This document shows positions 29,427 to 42,400 of a stretch of 64,000 nucleotides of DNA, piece after piece; the stretch's first letter is position 1; every line of letters starts with the position of its first letter. The notes under the pieces are model-generated. The model ran no database searches and was not told where the DNA came from. It saw nothing but the letters and a program-made list of their open reading frames with translations. The stretch comes from Phallusia fumigata (lineage: Eukaryota > Chordata > Ascidiacea > Phlebobranchia > Ascidiidae). The stretch spans positions 1 through 64,000 of the forward strand of contig QXVZ01025822.1 in the NCBI GenBank assembly GCA_008931825.1, read 5' to 3'. A program made the translations under genes and the position numbers.

Positions 29427-29554
29427 TTTCCTACCTGTTTGACGCAAAACAATAACAAGCTGCTTGGCGACAGGACACTAGCCAAACACTCCAGTTTCGC
29501 ACCATTCAGTGGATTTTTGGACTATTATGCAACTTGACGCAGCGTACGAAAGCG
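29427..29554. promoter_or_regulatory. Short divergent spacer upstream of the TTLL gene
   Basis: Only 128 bp lie between the TTLL start codon (minus) and the ATG of a plus-strand open frame at 29555. If that frame is real, the two share a bidirectional promoter. No TATA box is obvious. Confidence 0.3.
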
Positions 29555-29809
29555 ATGTCTGCTTTCACCCCCTTGGATAATCCTCTGGCCGACGCCACTC
29601 AAAATCAGCTGGGCACACAAGCCAAAAACTGTGCGAGCGGTCTTTCTGTGGAAGCGCTGCAACAGCAGATAATCGAGCAGAGCCCGATATCTTACGCGAG
29701 GAAGTCAAGAGGTCCCGCACTTTCAGCCATTGAAGAACGACGACACAAAACACGGTTAGCGCATAGTACATGCTACACACCGCATTCATGGGTAGGCATA
29801 TCCCGTTGA
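29555..29809 (+). CDS. Hypothetical small protein or first exon of an unknown gene
   Basis: An open frame begins MSAFTPLDNPLADATQNQLG and continues through a Gln-rich helix-like part (SVEALQQQIIEQSPIS) and a basic end (SAIEERRHKTR). A phase-2 donor candidate (ACACG|GTTAGC) near 29754 would end it as an exon; read straight through it stops at 29809. I do not recognise a family. Its composition looks more protein-like than flanking frames, and its position head-to-head with TTLL favours a real transcript. Continuing exons were not found. Confidence 0.35.
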   Translation: MSAFTPLDNPLADATQNQLGTQAKNCASGLSVEALQQQIIEQSPISYARKSRGPALSAIEERRHKTRLAHSTCYTPHSWVGISR

Positions 29810-29995
29810 AAGCAAGGCTCGTAACTAGGGACGCACCACACTCCAGCGCATTGTTATGGCTCGCCGCGCGTACTTACGTATTCTCACTTTTCTTTGTCTG
29901 CGTGTTTCGTTTACTCGCGGAACGAGGAGCCGCTGGTGCTCTTCCATTGTAGGGAACAGTTCATATTTAGCCCTAATCCGTGTTGACTTTCACCA

Positions 29996-30316
29996 ATGCT
30001 AACGCAAACATTGCGTTGCCGACAATACACACTTTTTAATGATAACATGGACTGGTCGGTGAGGTATGTCTTCATGTCTCCACAAGACCAGGCTGTGTCG
30101 AGTACAAAGGCCTTTGTTACGACACTATACCCCAAACAATTGAATTTATCACGACAATGTCAAATGAAGGCTCGTCAGTACAGTCCAGTAAAATACAAAA
30201 AGGAAACGCCTTTCCTCTTTAGAAGAGGAACTTTAAACGAGAGTTCGACTTTTTTAAAGCGTTTCATAAACAAGCCGGCACAAAAGGCCTCCAATCACGC
30301 TAAAATGTTTAAGTGA
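29996..30316 (+). CDS. Hypothetical 106-residue open frame
   Basis: Starts at an ATG just after an in-frame stop and ends TTLYPKQL...KMFK with a Lys/Arg-rich C-terminal half (KARQYSPVKYKKETPFLF, KRFINKPAQKASNHAK). A plus-strand AATAAA occurs at 30573-30578. It could be a last exon of the gene opened at 29555, but I found no acceptor in matching phase. No family recognised; a chance frame remains possible. Confidence 0.25.
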   Translation: MLTQTLRCRQYTLFNDNMDWSVRYVFMSPQDQAVSSTKAFVTTLYPKQLNLSRQCQMKARQYSPVKYKKETPFLFRRGTLNESSTFLKRFINKPAQKASNHAKMFK

Positions 30317-31228
30317 AACGTGATCCAGGTTGTAATGGAACGTGAGGCATAGAGGGCTTTAACAACATCACAGTAACCTACAAATCGCAACCAAACAAAG
30401 CTTAATTAGGAATTCGTTTCCACTGCACAAAAGCTGATCTTGAGAATGAAACAATTTAAAAGTTTGAGACAAAATCATCTTACAATCCCGGTAGGGGCAG
30501 GTCCCCTCGAAATTTTGTTCTGGGAGACTTCTATTCATTTGGCTCCTCAATTTTTTGGATTCGATTGTTTTAAATAAAATATAGCCTACAGCTATATTTG
30601 ATTAAACAAGAACAAAACCCCAAATTTAAATTAACCATTTAAAGCGGGTTCAAAGCTGGTCTGCTGTAGCATTAAAACGATTTTAGCACTTTTCCACCAC
30701 AGTTAAGCGATCGCAAACAATTATAACGGCGTTTTAAGACTGGACAAATGTAGCTTAAACCTGCTGAAACAAGGACTCTGCTTCAAAGTTATTTTTTTAC
30801 ATTTGGTAAACAACCGTATGTAAAGTCTAGTCAAACATGTTTTCGCAATACGCACCACATTACGTTATGTCGAGATGACACGTAATCTATCTACAGAGTT
30901 TTTTATGTATATTACAGTTGTTACTTTAGGAGTTAGGGTAGCCTGTAAAAGGAGTTAGGGTAACCCTTTAGGAGTTAGGGTAGCCTGTAAAAGCAGTCAC
31001 TGGCAACGATTTAGGTGATTGGCAACAGTGTGGGTGAGATAGCAACATCATGATCCGACGCACAAGGCGTTGCAAGTAACCAAATTCGATTTGGTGAATT
31101 CATTTACGTTACGTTTAGTTTGGTTTATTTAGGCTGTACATTCCTAAGAAAAGCTTGTATGAATACTGGAAAATGAATGTTGTCTTTCGTTTCAAGTTTG
31201 TATTAAACATGATTTGCGCGAAAACAAA
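30317..31228. other. Intergenic region with GNL3 3' UTR and a short repeat
   Basis: Contains a minus-strand polyA hexamer (TTTATT at 31134-31139) 90 bp past the GNL3 stop and the GGAGTTAGGGTA repeat noted separately. Apart from that it is AT-rich with no gene seen. Confidence 0.5.
30926..30994. repeat. Three-copy GGAGTTAGGGTA repeat
   Basis: Three copies of GGAGTTAGGGTA occur within 70 bp, two of them followed by GCCTGTAAAA and the middle one by ACCCTTTA. The TTAGGG core resembles the animal telomere unit, but the spacing is irregular and the unit is longer, so it is a local duplication rather than a telomere block. Confidence 0.7.
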
Positions 31229-34200
31229 CTAAACTTTTGGCAGTTGCATATCGGCATCGAAATCATAATCCTCTCCAGCAGCGGGTGTTGGTTTGAAATT
31301 CATCGCAGTCAAAAGCGTATCGCCCAACTTGTCTGAAAGTTTATCTGAAAAAGAAACGATTATTCTGTTTGTTAGAATTGCAAAATAATAACCAACAGTA
31401 CTACTTCCATGCCACGCGAAAGCGAGCAAACCAAACTCGACAATACGTGGTAAGCTTTTATGTTTTTTACGGAGGGCTTCGTTATGGAGGATTGCACAAA
31501 GCTCACTTTAAACAAGCTAACGGTAGTGTTGCAAATAGAACGTGCAAGGTCTAAATTACGCACGTAAGCCTTACAACTCACTTTATCAATTTGGAATGGT
31601 TTCAAAACACAGGAAATCGCTAATTGTGCTTTTAAACAGATTCTGTGAGAAATACAGACAATATTTCCTAATAAATCTATAACTACAACAAACATTTTAT
31701 TTCTCAACACAACCACATTTGCGCGACAGGTAATTCAAATAGTTTGTTAGTGGAACTCAACTCACCGGCACGTTTTCTGCGCTTTTTCTGCTGTTTCATC
31801 AACGCTTTGACATTTTTATTCGCTTGGATGTTGCTTCCTGTAGCCACTACATCTTGCAAGGTCTTCATTTGAATTTTTCCTTTAAGGGTTTTGGCAACTT
31901 TGCTGTCGCCCTTTTTCTTTCCTTTTAGCTTACCCGTCGGATTTGCGTCGATACTTATTTCGCCCAACTGTATAAATGTAACTTACGATGAGCCCATTTT
32001 TTTCTCAAGTTTTTCTTTGTGTCGCATGTTTCATGTGCCAGGACCCAGTAAACAATAAGCGGTGAACTAAGGGAAATGACAAAAACCATACATAATACAA
32101 GCAGCGGCCTATGATACGGGTGAATTAGCGAATCGGTTCTTCAGTGCTGTGTGGTGTTAGGTAATGTAGAGAATATTATGCTTTAGTTTTAGCACCTCAA
32201 GAGTAAAAATCCTACGCCTTCGCCAAGCACACATTATTTTGTGCAACATTTTAACAGAAATTGTAATTTGTTTGGAAAGTGGGAAATAGTGTTGCATCAT
32301 AAACTGTAATCCATTATTGCCTAATTTTAGTCAATACAGTGTTTGAAGTTTAACAGAATAGACAAACATGTCATGCTAAAAGCACATAGACAGGAACCCA
32401 GAATAGTATGTGTACCAACAAAATTTCCAAACTGCAGTCCCCAAATTAGTTTAAAGTAGTACCTCTATACTTTCAGGTTGGTCATCTTCCATATCACTAT
32501 GTTCATCAGAAATAGTATCAATATCTTCCTCAACCTCCTCCTCTACATCACCACATTCATCATCCATTTGTGAATCCGCTGGACCTACCACAGTAAAAGT
32601 AATTTTTAGGACAAGTTACAGAAAAAAGGATGCTTCCATTCGACAAATCAACATATTATTTAAATAAGAATTAATAAAAAAAAGTTACCAACATCACCTT
32701 CACTGAAAAGTGTAGTTTTTGTATGGATTCAGAGGAAACAAGTATTGAGAACTGGATGTAAAGAAATATTTAAAGATAAATATGTTACCTGAAGATTGGT
32801 ACAAAATGGCATGGGAAGTTGACGGGGCACCTTTCACATTATTAAGGGCCTGTAAGTTATCCTTTTCCAGAGATTCCTAAAAAAGGTTGAAAATATAAGT
32901 TTACTTTTCAAAGGAGTATTTTTCAAAATATCACAAATTTTGACAAGAAAACAAACTTGCACTTTAAATTTAATTCACAAATTTATAAATTTGCAGCTAA
33001 AATTCTCAAAAAATATTACCCAATCAAATTCAGCTGCCATTGACTTTACAATCTGAGCATCAACATGAGTTGAAGATTTGTCAAAAGGTGGATGAGTAAA
33101 ATAGGATAAACGGCCACTAAGAAAAACATTGAAGAAAAGTAAAATTATGGGTGAAGTCAAATGCACAAAAACTATTGGAAAAACATTAACGAAAGTAACT
33201 GCATTCCCAAGAGGTGAAGGACTAACAAAATCCAGTTAAGTCTTAGAGCTTTAAATAAATTGCCAGAGTTTAAACATTAAAAAACAATGTTACATAACAA
33301 TAGGCACCCTCAAATATTTTATTTTTAAAAACATCAAACTAAAGCTAAAATAATTACCAAAATTTGCACTGCTTTAGCCATAACCAACCTGTTCCAATCT
33401 TGGAGGACACTTTTCGCAGCTGCATCAGTATTTGAAACTCCACCTTTCATTAACTTTCCCAGTCTTCGAGCAAGTAATTCAAGAAATTCTGAAGCATCTT
33501 CGTATGCAGTTATGTTGTAACGCATCATCATCTACAGTTAAGTTGGAAATATACCACATGTTTAAAAGAATTGGACATTGGTTGGTTTTATGTCTTTACC
33601 ACAAAATGAAATAATCGGTCCAATTAATAACCAAAATTTTTGGTGACTTTATTAGTGTGGGGTTGATTTCGGTGCATGTCATCTGCCATGCATACAAACC
33701 TGTTGTTTATTGCAACGACTCAAAATGGCAGCAACCGGGGTAACCGGATCATCCAACGTTTCAATCTGCATGTAGAAGTTGACAAAAATGTCAAATTTAC
33801 ACAAATTTACAATGTAACAAGTATTTTAATTTACAATCGAACCTTGACACAATTTCGAAGAATAACAGCTGCATCACTGGAGCCTGTCGCCATGACAATT
33901 CCGGGACAGTCAAGAATTTTAATATTTTTGCTCAATGAAACTTCTTGCCTTGATCTGAAATAAACCACTTATTAAGTACAAAAGCCATATTATAACAATG
34001 TTTACAAAAAAATGGACATACTTGGTAATTCCAGGCATGGCTCCAACATTACAAGCTTTAGCTCGCTTTAGGCTGTTTATAACACTACTCTTGCCAACAT
34101 TGGGAAACCCTGATAAAAAGATACATTTTAATTACAACTATGGTTTTGCCCATCTCAACCTTAGCAGTGCCAGTTAACATCACATCACAACTCAACCAAA

Positions 34201-37200
34201 TACTCCAAATGATTAAATGTTATGTACTGTGAGCAAACAGAAGCAATTAATACTGATGTAGTGTTTATATTAGCAATGAGTGTAGATCATCAATTTCTAC
34301 GTTTTGCATTGCACAACAGTCAGTCTCAACAAAACACAAATCATTTGAGTTAGTTAGGTACAGTGAAATACACAAAATGCTTACCCACAACACCAACAGT
34401 TATGGATGAGTCAAGACCATTATGTCTGCAATAATTAGACAGCAGCTTCATCAAGCTATCTGATCCAACGCATTGACTAGTTGTTGAGAGAAGTTGGTTG
34501 TTTAGCTGTTTTAATGGAACTTTGCACTGTGTCTAAACATATGGACATGTTTACTATGGGATGAAATATTTGAAGACTTTTGTTGAATTTAATACCAGGT
34601 TGGTTTTCTGTGATTGGGTGGAGGCTTTGAAAGCAACAGTTGGAAATTCATTTCGTAGATATTTTAGCCATTCCTCAACATTCTGTTTGGGAACCAAATC
34701 TGTAAAAACATGTTGAAATTTAGCGGTCTCTTATCTGCCATATGTAGACTTGTGTTTTCTCCTATGTTGTTGAGCGTAAAGTGCAAACCTATTTTGTTCA
34801 ACAGAAGAACAACACGCTTGTTGGCTCCAGATTGGAGAACTGACTGCTCAACTTGCAAACATCTGCATCCAAGTGGGTCTCTAGCATCAAGGACTTCAAT
34901 GACAACGTCTGAAGCTTCAACAACCTGAAAGTTGATATTCATGTTTTGCGAATACAATTAAGAAAGACATTTTTGTTTGTTGTAGATGTTTATTGACATA
35001 CCTTTCTAAACTCTTTGTAGTATGATTTTCTTGATGTTTCATTAGAAAGCTGACCCATTGATGGCTGCTTGGCAATTTTGTCAAGTAGATTTTTCTGATG
35101 AAACAAGTTTAATTTTAATTATTGTTTGATGGTGAACTCATATAAAAACATGTCCAATTTTCTTGATGGGCCAAACCTTTTGTTCAAACTCTTTTTGTCT
35201 GTGAAGTGCATCTTTCTGCAAACCTTCCAAACTCCTACGTTTGTTCATTTCAGATTGACGTCTTTCCTTTTGTCTTTGTTTTTCTTCCTCTGCCTAAATT
35301 GTCATAAAACACTTGAAATAGCCTACCCCCATCTTGTAAATAACACAGTTATTTTTAATAGATCTGTCTTATACCCTTTGTTTGCGCAATTCAGCTTCTC
35401 TCAGGATTTTTTCTTTGAAAGGTGCTGCATTTGGAATCCCAGGGTCTTTTTTGTTTTGCTTCACTTTGCCAGCAGCAGCATACTTTTTTGCTTCTTTTTT
35501 GACCTTCCTGTTATGAGCTTTTACCTTTACAGAAATTTTTTGCAGTGTAAAAAGATCTATATTCTTTATCTCAAACCCAAATGTGTGTGGGCCAGAATAT
35601 GACAACTTTTGTTGCAGGAAATTTGCAAATGTCAAGTGCTTGGCTCTTTTATTCAGTGAATTACTGCACTCAGGTGATTTATATTACAGTGTAAAATTTT
35701 GGATACAGCAATTACGCTTCTTCAATAACGATAGGCCAAAACAAGCTGATAAACAGAAATATAGCGAATTGAAACAACCAGCTGTGCAGCCCACATCTTT
35801 AAAGGCCAACTTACAAAGGGACAATGGCACTTCAGTGACACAACAACCGCAATAGCTAATCAGAAAAGGCTATTGCAGCTTTCTCCCTCAAAATCTTGCA
35901 TCCATTTCTAGCTATCTGTACTTTTAACAAATGTACCTGTTGACTCTCTGACAGGGCACTTTAATTAGCGCAAGAATGAAATGACTTAAAATTTTACAAT
36001 GTTTCACCGGCAGCACAAAAAGTGCAACTCTTTTGGATGTTCACTTTTGTTTGCATTAGGGCACAAAAATAGTTTGCTTTGCTGGCTCAGGCCTTTCACT
36101 TATAAAAGTTTTCATACATATGTAGTTGTAATTAATGCTAACAACTACGTGTCTGAGGATGATTAAACATTGTTTGATGTTTTGTAACCTGCTATTCTGT
36201 ATGTCATTTTGCCAAATTATTGGAAGACTTGGATTTGATACTCTGCCTCAGACACAGCTCTTTTAGAAGAGCCATCAATTTTGTTGTGAATAGAAAAAAT
36301 GTTACCACCCTGAATTCCTGTTCTGCCATATTTGACGTGATATATACTAGTAAGATTACCATTAAATTTACAAAAATCAAAAATGTGTCACTGCTTCTTT
36401 ACAACAGATACTAGGTTACCCATAAAATGTTAACCTTAAACTGTAACAATTTCCTTCAATTTGAACACACACTCAAACTTGGCACTAGCTTAACAACAAA
36501 GCTCCATGTCAAGCATAAAAAATTGGTCTGCAAAAAAGATCCCACACATGCAATTGATACAATCCAACATTATTTTATCCACAGCATTTAAACATGAGCA
36601 CTTTGTATCGATGTGAGTAACATTCAGCACCACGTACACAATGTCATATGTATTCTTTTTAGCTACTATCTAAATATACATGTTTCATTTGATAATAATA
36701 ATAATACAAAGGTGTAACAAGCAACCAAATTTTTCCATTTGGTTGCATTTTCTGCAGCATCACATGACCCGGATGTGTCTTTATTGTGCTACTCGTATTA
36801 GTAAAATATTTTTGGTGGCACCAAGATGGAAAAGGTTGCAGCTGTCTTATGCCTTTCACAAATACATTTTTTACAACCTTCCAATGTGTCTATAACAAAC
36901 ACTTGTCTGACATTGTTTAGAGTTGGAAGCCGAAAAGGATATTATTGTCAATGTGCCAAAATTAATAAAATACTTTAATATCTGGATGTCGCACAACTAT
37001 CATAAAAAATTTCATGACATTGCGTCACCGTTAAAGTTGTATTAGTAGTTGTTCAAGGTGGAAGATTTTATCACAAATAAATCATCTAATTACAACATAA
37101 AGCAGTAGGTGAAGATTGTGCGCGGATTGTAAAATTGTGCGCGGATTTGTACTGAAATCACCGAAAGTGCGATGATTATAGGGTCAAAACCAAAATATTG

Positions 37201-37419
37201 CACGGAGGATTTATCCAGGTCATTCTTTCTGATCTGGGTTTTAAATAGCATAGGGGCTAAAATATAACTGTTGCTGCAAAACTTACATTTTTTTCTATTC
37301 TGTACCGCTTACTGCATGACATCCGCTTACTCGTTTTTCGAAGTTCTGCACACAAAAAGTTGCAACAAAAATACTATTTTTAACACTGATAATCATTATT
37401 TCTTACTTGGTCTTTTCAT
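31229..37419 (-). CDS. GNL3: GNL3/GNL3L (nucleostemin family) circularly permuted nucleolar GTPase
   Basis: Nucleolar GTPase linked to ribosome production and proliferation. Exons: 37419-37407, 37345-37287, 35524-35375, 35293-35177, 35094-35002, 34924-34789, 34699-34596, 34532-34385, 34109-34022, 33954-33843, 33765-33700, 33531-33389, 33116-33020, 32876-32789, 32584-32463, 31967-31766, 31344-31229; 1,854 nt, 617 aa, all phases matching. The basic N-terminus begins [15 protein letters not shown] and continues KKEAKKY and [12 protein letters not shown], as in GNL3. A coiled coil (exons 3-4) precedes the GTPase core with motifs in permuted order: [12 protein letters not shown]4 LNKIDLVP (split over exons 6/7), G1 [14 protein letters not shown]3 LDCPG. 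The C-terminal half is acidic (exon 15), then basic (exons 16), ending [13 protein letters not shown]. First exon is only 13 coding bases; it is accepted because joining gives the conserved MKRPKL start. Confidence 0.95.
35525..37286 (-). other. Large second intron of GNL3
   Basis: A 1.76 kb AT-rich intron between coding exons 2 and 3. Several frames of 60-90 codons exist on both strands; none has family resemblance or convincing splice sites. I see no RNA gene or repeat in it. Confidence 0.6.
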
Positions 37420-39441
37420 TCTTCTTCACGGAAAAAGTTGCTTAGGTTAACAGAATTGCAATTTACCAAATCGCGCTAAAATGTAGAAAAATATTAGAAA
37501 AATACTTGTGAGCTATGTCTTGGCCAAAACGTTTAACACAAGCAAGTTAACAGTGATTTGGGATCGTTCGTACCATGCAAGAGAGAGAACCTGGTTATTT
37601 CCCGTTTTTTAGTGACAATATATCCCGTATTTTAGAATCGAAAATTTATTATGTTTTGCAAATACATACAAAAATACGACATTTAAAAATATTCTCTGTT
37701 TCCAGCGTGACTATTAGCATTAATTTATGCTTAAATGTATTAATGTTTAAAACATGTTGCTAAACTGTTTTTTAAACAAGGTAATAACGTGTTACGGATT
37801 ACCAAACAGAAACACGTGTGAACTGTGAACTGTAAGTGTAAAGTGTGAACTGAGAGTGCAACAAAAATCATATAATTCGGGATAAAATTTCGCAGCCTAT
37901 TTTTCGTAGAGCTCTGCGATTAAGTTATTGTCGGTGTACATGCAATCTCCTAGAGGTTTTGTTGCGACTTTAAGGGTGTTTTCTGTTAGGTGAATACCGT
38001 ATAATAAAGCACCGCTAAACGCATATGGTCAGCGGTAAATCCATTTGCGCCAAGTACACACATAAACGGGTAAATACCACAAAACCTTGCGTACAGAAAG
38101 TCACTTCATAGTATTCTGCAGGTAATTAGCATTACCTATTCACCTCACATTTGTCCTTGCTCCGAACAACACTACCCACATTTTCAAGTTATGACAACTA
38201 AAACCAGAAGTTAACAATCTCGATTATATTTTCATATTCTTACACATTCAAAATAATCAGTCAGGGTCTGTGCACATCTCGAGAACACAGGCATTTATTT
38301 CACTGCGCGCTTCGAAAGAAAGAAAACAGTGACAGATGGAAAGTTAGGCTGATGAAAAATAAGGTTTGCCAGCAATGCAGAGAAAAAGTAATATTTTTCA
38401 AAAGCGAATTAGATTTACTTACCTACAATAAGCATGCATAAAAACGGAATAAATTAAAACAGTACAGATAGTTCCAAAGATGCACGGTGTAATATTGAGA
38501 ACAAAGTATTATTTACAAATCGACTGCATTGTCAGATGCGAGCACGAAGGTTAATGTAAGTAAACATTTTTAGATTGAACTTTCCACGTGGTTTGGGGAA
38601 ATACGTGACATTTGCAATTATTTAGTAGGTTTGTTGGAAATGAGGTAGGTGGTGGTTTGTGGGCAAGGTGATGCTTCAGGATGTGTAACACTTCACATGG
38701 TGAGACGGATACAAGATACGTCATTCAGATCAACAACAAATTTAGAGGAAAATTGCTCCTGGAAACAAAGGATGTGGTACTTGGACGGAAAAACAACATT
38801 GTTTTCGTCTTCGGGTACAGTATCCGGTTTTGTTCATGCTCAAATCGAAAAATTCTACAATGATAAAAATAAAACTACTATGAAAAAACGCGAATAAAAC
38901 CAAATGCTGCTGTTGGTGAAAGGGAAAGCACCTAACGTACGCAAAAATTATCAAAAGCAGGGGTTGTCACAGTGAAATAAAAATGAGCGAGTTATACTGT
39001 GAGCATGGCGAATTATAAGCTTGGCCGTATAACTGTAACATTGCGTTGAATGCTTGAAACGTAGTCAAAGTTGAAACATAACTTGATAGAGCAAGAGCTA
39101 CACTGTTGTCCCATAAGACCAATGATAAACGAATTAAACAAAGTGCTGGATTTGCTAACCGCTGCAGTAAACTACTAGGATGTAAAGTAGTGAAGAAAGC
39201 AACTGTTCGTTAATGACAACATAAATAATAATAAAATAGAAAAACCAGGGAATATAGTGGCGAGTGCAATGAAGGAGAGTACATCCAGTGTACGGCTGAG
39301 TCTGCGGATTTAAAAGCACTTTTAATGTGTAATCTATGCCGAATAGGGTTAATAAGCAGCGGGCGGCGATGCTGTGAAGATTTCATGAAGAAAACAAGGA
39401 AGGATAAGATAGGTTGGGACGCCTAACAACAAGCAATAACA
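37420..39441. other. Intergenic region between GNL3 start and THSD7 end
   Basis: About 2 kb holding the GNL3 promoter side (just above 37419) and the THSD7 3' flank (just below 39442). It is AT-rich. No canonical minus-strand AATAAA was found close to the THSD7 stop; an ATTAAA variant (TTTAAT) is near 39320. The plus-strand frame at 38649-38897 has no recognisable features. Confidence 0.5.
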
Positions 39442-42400
39442 TTAATCGTCGCTGTCATATCGGTCAGGAAAAGAAAACCCGCTTCTCGCAGACGGCGTCC
39501 TACTGAGCGCTCGCATCCCTGGAAACCGCTGACCGCCTGGTGCCGCCGACATGGGCGCTGTATAATAGGGGGGCAAACCGGTTCCGCCGGTTCCGAACAT
39601 GGACGACCCCCCGCCACTGGTGACGACAAGGCCGACACCAACGTTACTTCCACTGCTGTTGGACCGCCGGTGATGTTTGCGCCGCTTTTTCCGTCCCGAT
39701 TTGGACGATTTTGAGGTAGTCGCTTTGTGGCAGGCGGCGTAGAGGAGGTAGATGGTGGCGATAATAAACACTAGCAGGATGGCGAGGCCGGCAATCGCTC
39801 CGTAAGCCCAAATCTGCAAAATGCCGTTCGTTATTTATATTGCACACCGAGAGTTTACATAAGAGGAGTTATAGTCAAAGCGGGACAATGAAGTTCGAAC
39901 CATTTACGCGACTGTCAAAATGCCCGCCTTAAGATTTTATCTCATGACCAAAGCATTTGCTCCGCCTGCTTCAATGATCAAGCCTTGGGTTGTTAGTCGA
40001 ATACTAAACACCACGGTCTCATATGTCAGAACTAACTTTTAATGATCCGTCGCTTTTAACAGGATTCAGGTTAGCCCAAAAATCAACAGCGCTTTCGTTC
40101 ACAGGTTTGATCACAACTGGAGGAGGTGGGGAAGAAGTGGTCGATAGTTCCTTCATGCCGTCTTCACTTTCTGTTTCGTCGTCGAACGCATCGCGGGCAT
40201 CGACAACCTAAAGACAATTTTGCGTTCAACAGTTTTGGTTGCAAAATACTTGATGACTGTTAGTAAAACACGCAGTAGGGTTTAAAATCCAAAACAAAAT
40301 TGCCCGGCAGCAAAGTAAAAGATTTATCGATTGTACCATTTGTTTATCGTTTCTGTCCAATAAGAAAGATGAACTTGTTTGTGCCACTTGTTTACCTCCA
40401 CAGTTCCTTGATCTTGCTGTTTGTCCGGATCGACGCAGGCAATCAACTGTGATGACTGGATGACGGCACGGTAAGGTGTCGGGCAACCACACACTCCAGT
40501 GGGAAGGCAAAACCCGCGCTCGACGTCCCCGCAGGATTGCGTGCATTGCGGTAAGGCCAAGACCTGAAGCAATAAATACACCGACGTTGATCAACAAACG
40601 TACAACAGACAGGGTGGTAAAATCATATGTTCCGCATTCTCGCATATGTGACAACGCAGCTTGTTCGGAAAGAAAAAATCTAGATATGAATTTCAATTTT
40701 TATGAACTCAAAAGAACGTTACATCACAATAGAGTCACAATGCCCAGTGGTTTACGCATTAGCGTAAGGTGCCTATGGCCCAGGGCAGAACTCTAGAAGT
40801 TTGGACTCTGTCCGGTCAAGTTCGCCCGTACGAGATCAAGAAGGCCGTATGCGAATTGCTAAAATACTTTCAAAAATAGAAATACATTCAAGTAAATCAT
40901 AAATGGTATAGATTTTGTCATTTTAAAATAAAATCAGAAAAAAAACAAGTGCTGTTTTATCTGTTAAGATTTTGACATGTAAAAATACGACCAAATAAAT
41001 ACGCCTATCCACGAAAGGGTACACAACAAAATCCATCCAAAAACATACCTCGGCAGGTCTGTCTTTTTCGCTGCAACCGGCTGAAACGCGAAGACTGTCT
41101 TGAGTTCGCTCGCACCACACAGATCTCACGTCACCGATGTACGAACCAGTCTGTTACGTGACAAAAGTTTAAAGATAAGATAATCATGTTAACTGTTTCT
41201 TCCTGAAATATTTTGGCCAGTTAATAAAAACTCAGCGTCGTTCATTTACGAAAGTGGTATTAGAAATATCTAGCAACTCAATTCTTTGTCCATTTTTTTT
41301 ACTGTGTTCGCCGTTTTTAAGTAATCCGAAGATCATGCGTTTAATTTGCCTACACATTGTCAGCATATCCTGAAACAAAATTGGCAAAGACCAAAAGCAT
41401 TTGTGAATTTGTCAAGTGCAACCCAGGTAAGTATGTTTTACTCACCCGCCACTCGTAAGTGAAACATTGCGAATCTTCAGCTGGACATTCAACTTCTTCT
41501 GTCTCGCTCAAATTACACTCGACACCTTTCACCTGTGAATTTCAGGTATACATGTTGCATGATTTTGTTCTACAAACTTTGCAATTTTTCCTAAATTAAG
41601 ATTGTTTGTTATTTTAATTGATTTCTTAAATGATTTCCTTTTTCGGAAAAACTACTAGATTGAATTCACTTTCAATTACAAAACTTCCTTTCAAGCGTAC
41701 ATCTAAAAATCAATCTATTCCTATAATCGACCCGAAATTTATCAACATTACGCAAAACAAATTACATGACCATTAAACTCCATGCACAAAAACATTATTC
41801 TTACATTTCCGACGACGTACTGGACTCGCGACCTAGTTTTGACACCTCGGGAATTCTCGACAGTTGCAGTTCCTTCAGCCCCACAGTTGGCATGGCAACG
41901 GCTCCATGGCGACCAACCAGTGACGCGACATTGACCGGGACAAGGAATTTCGCATGGTCTGATCAGCTGATCGGCTGTGAACCAATCAGGAAGCGGATCG
42001 CTGTCAGCAGACGCCTGGAGCTGCTGAATACAGAATTTGTCATCCACAGTAGTCCCATCTGCATAATAAAAAGTTATAGAATGTTGTAAAAATATTGGAA
42101 TTTATATTTTTTTTTCTCAAGCTTAATAAGATTTTAATTTGCTATTTTGTGTTCCAATTCTTAGTAAAAAAATCATTATCCCGGTCTCATACTAAAAAGA
42201 TTAATTTGACAAATAAAAGATCGTCCGGTATCTGAATGTGGTATTTTTTGTAAGTTGTCGACTAAATTTAATGTCGCAATCTATTAGGCGAAGGTTGGTC
42301 ATACGTCATTTTGAAATCAGCCAACCCTTGGGACACGGACGCCGGATGCTTAGTCATTTGGGAGATGACACAGCAACAGAAAATGTGTGGGACGTGATCA

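Noticed and set aside
30926-30994. Telomere array
   Set aside because: Only three TTAGGG cores with unequal spacers.
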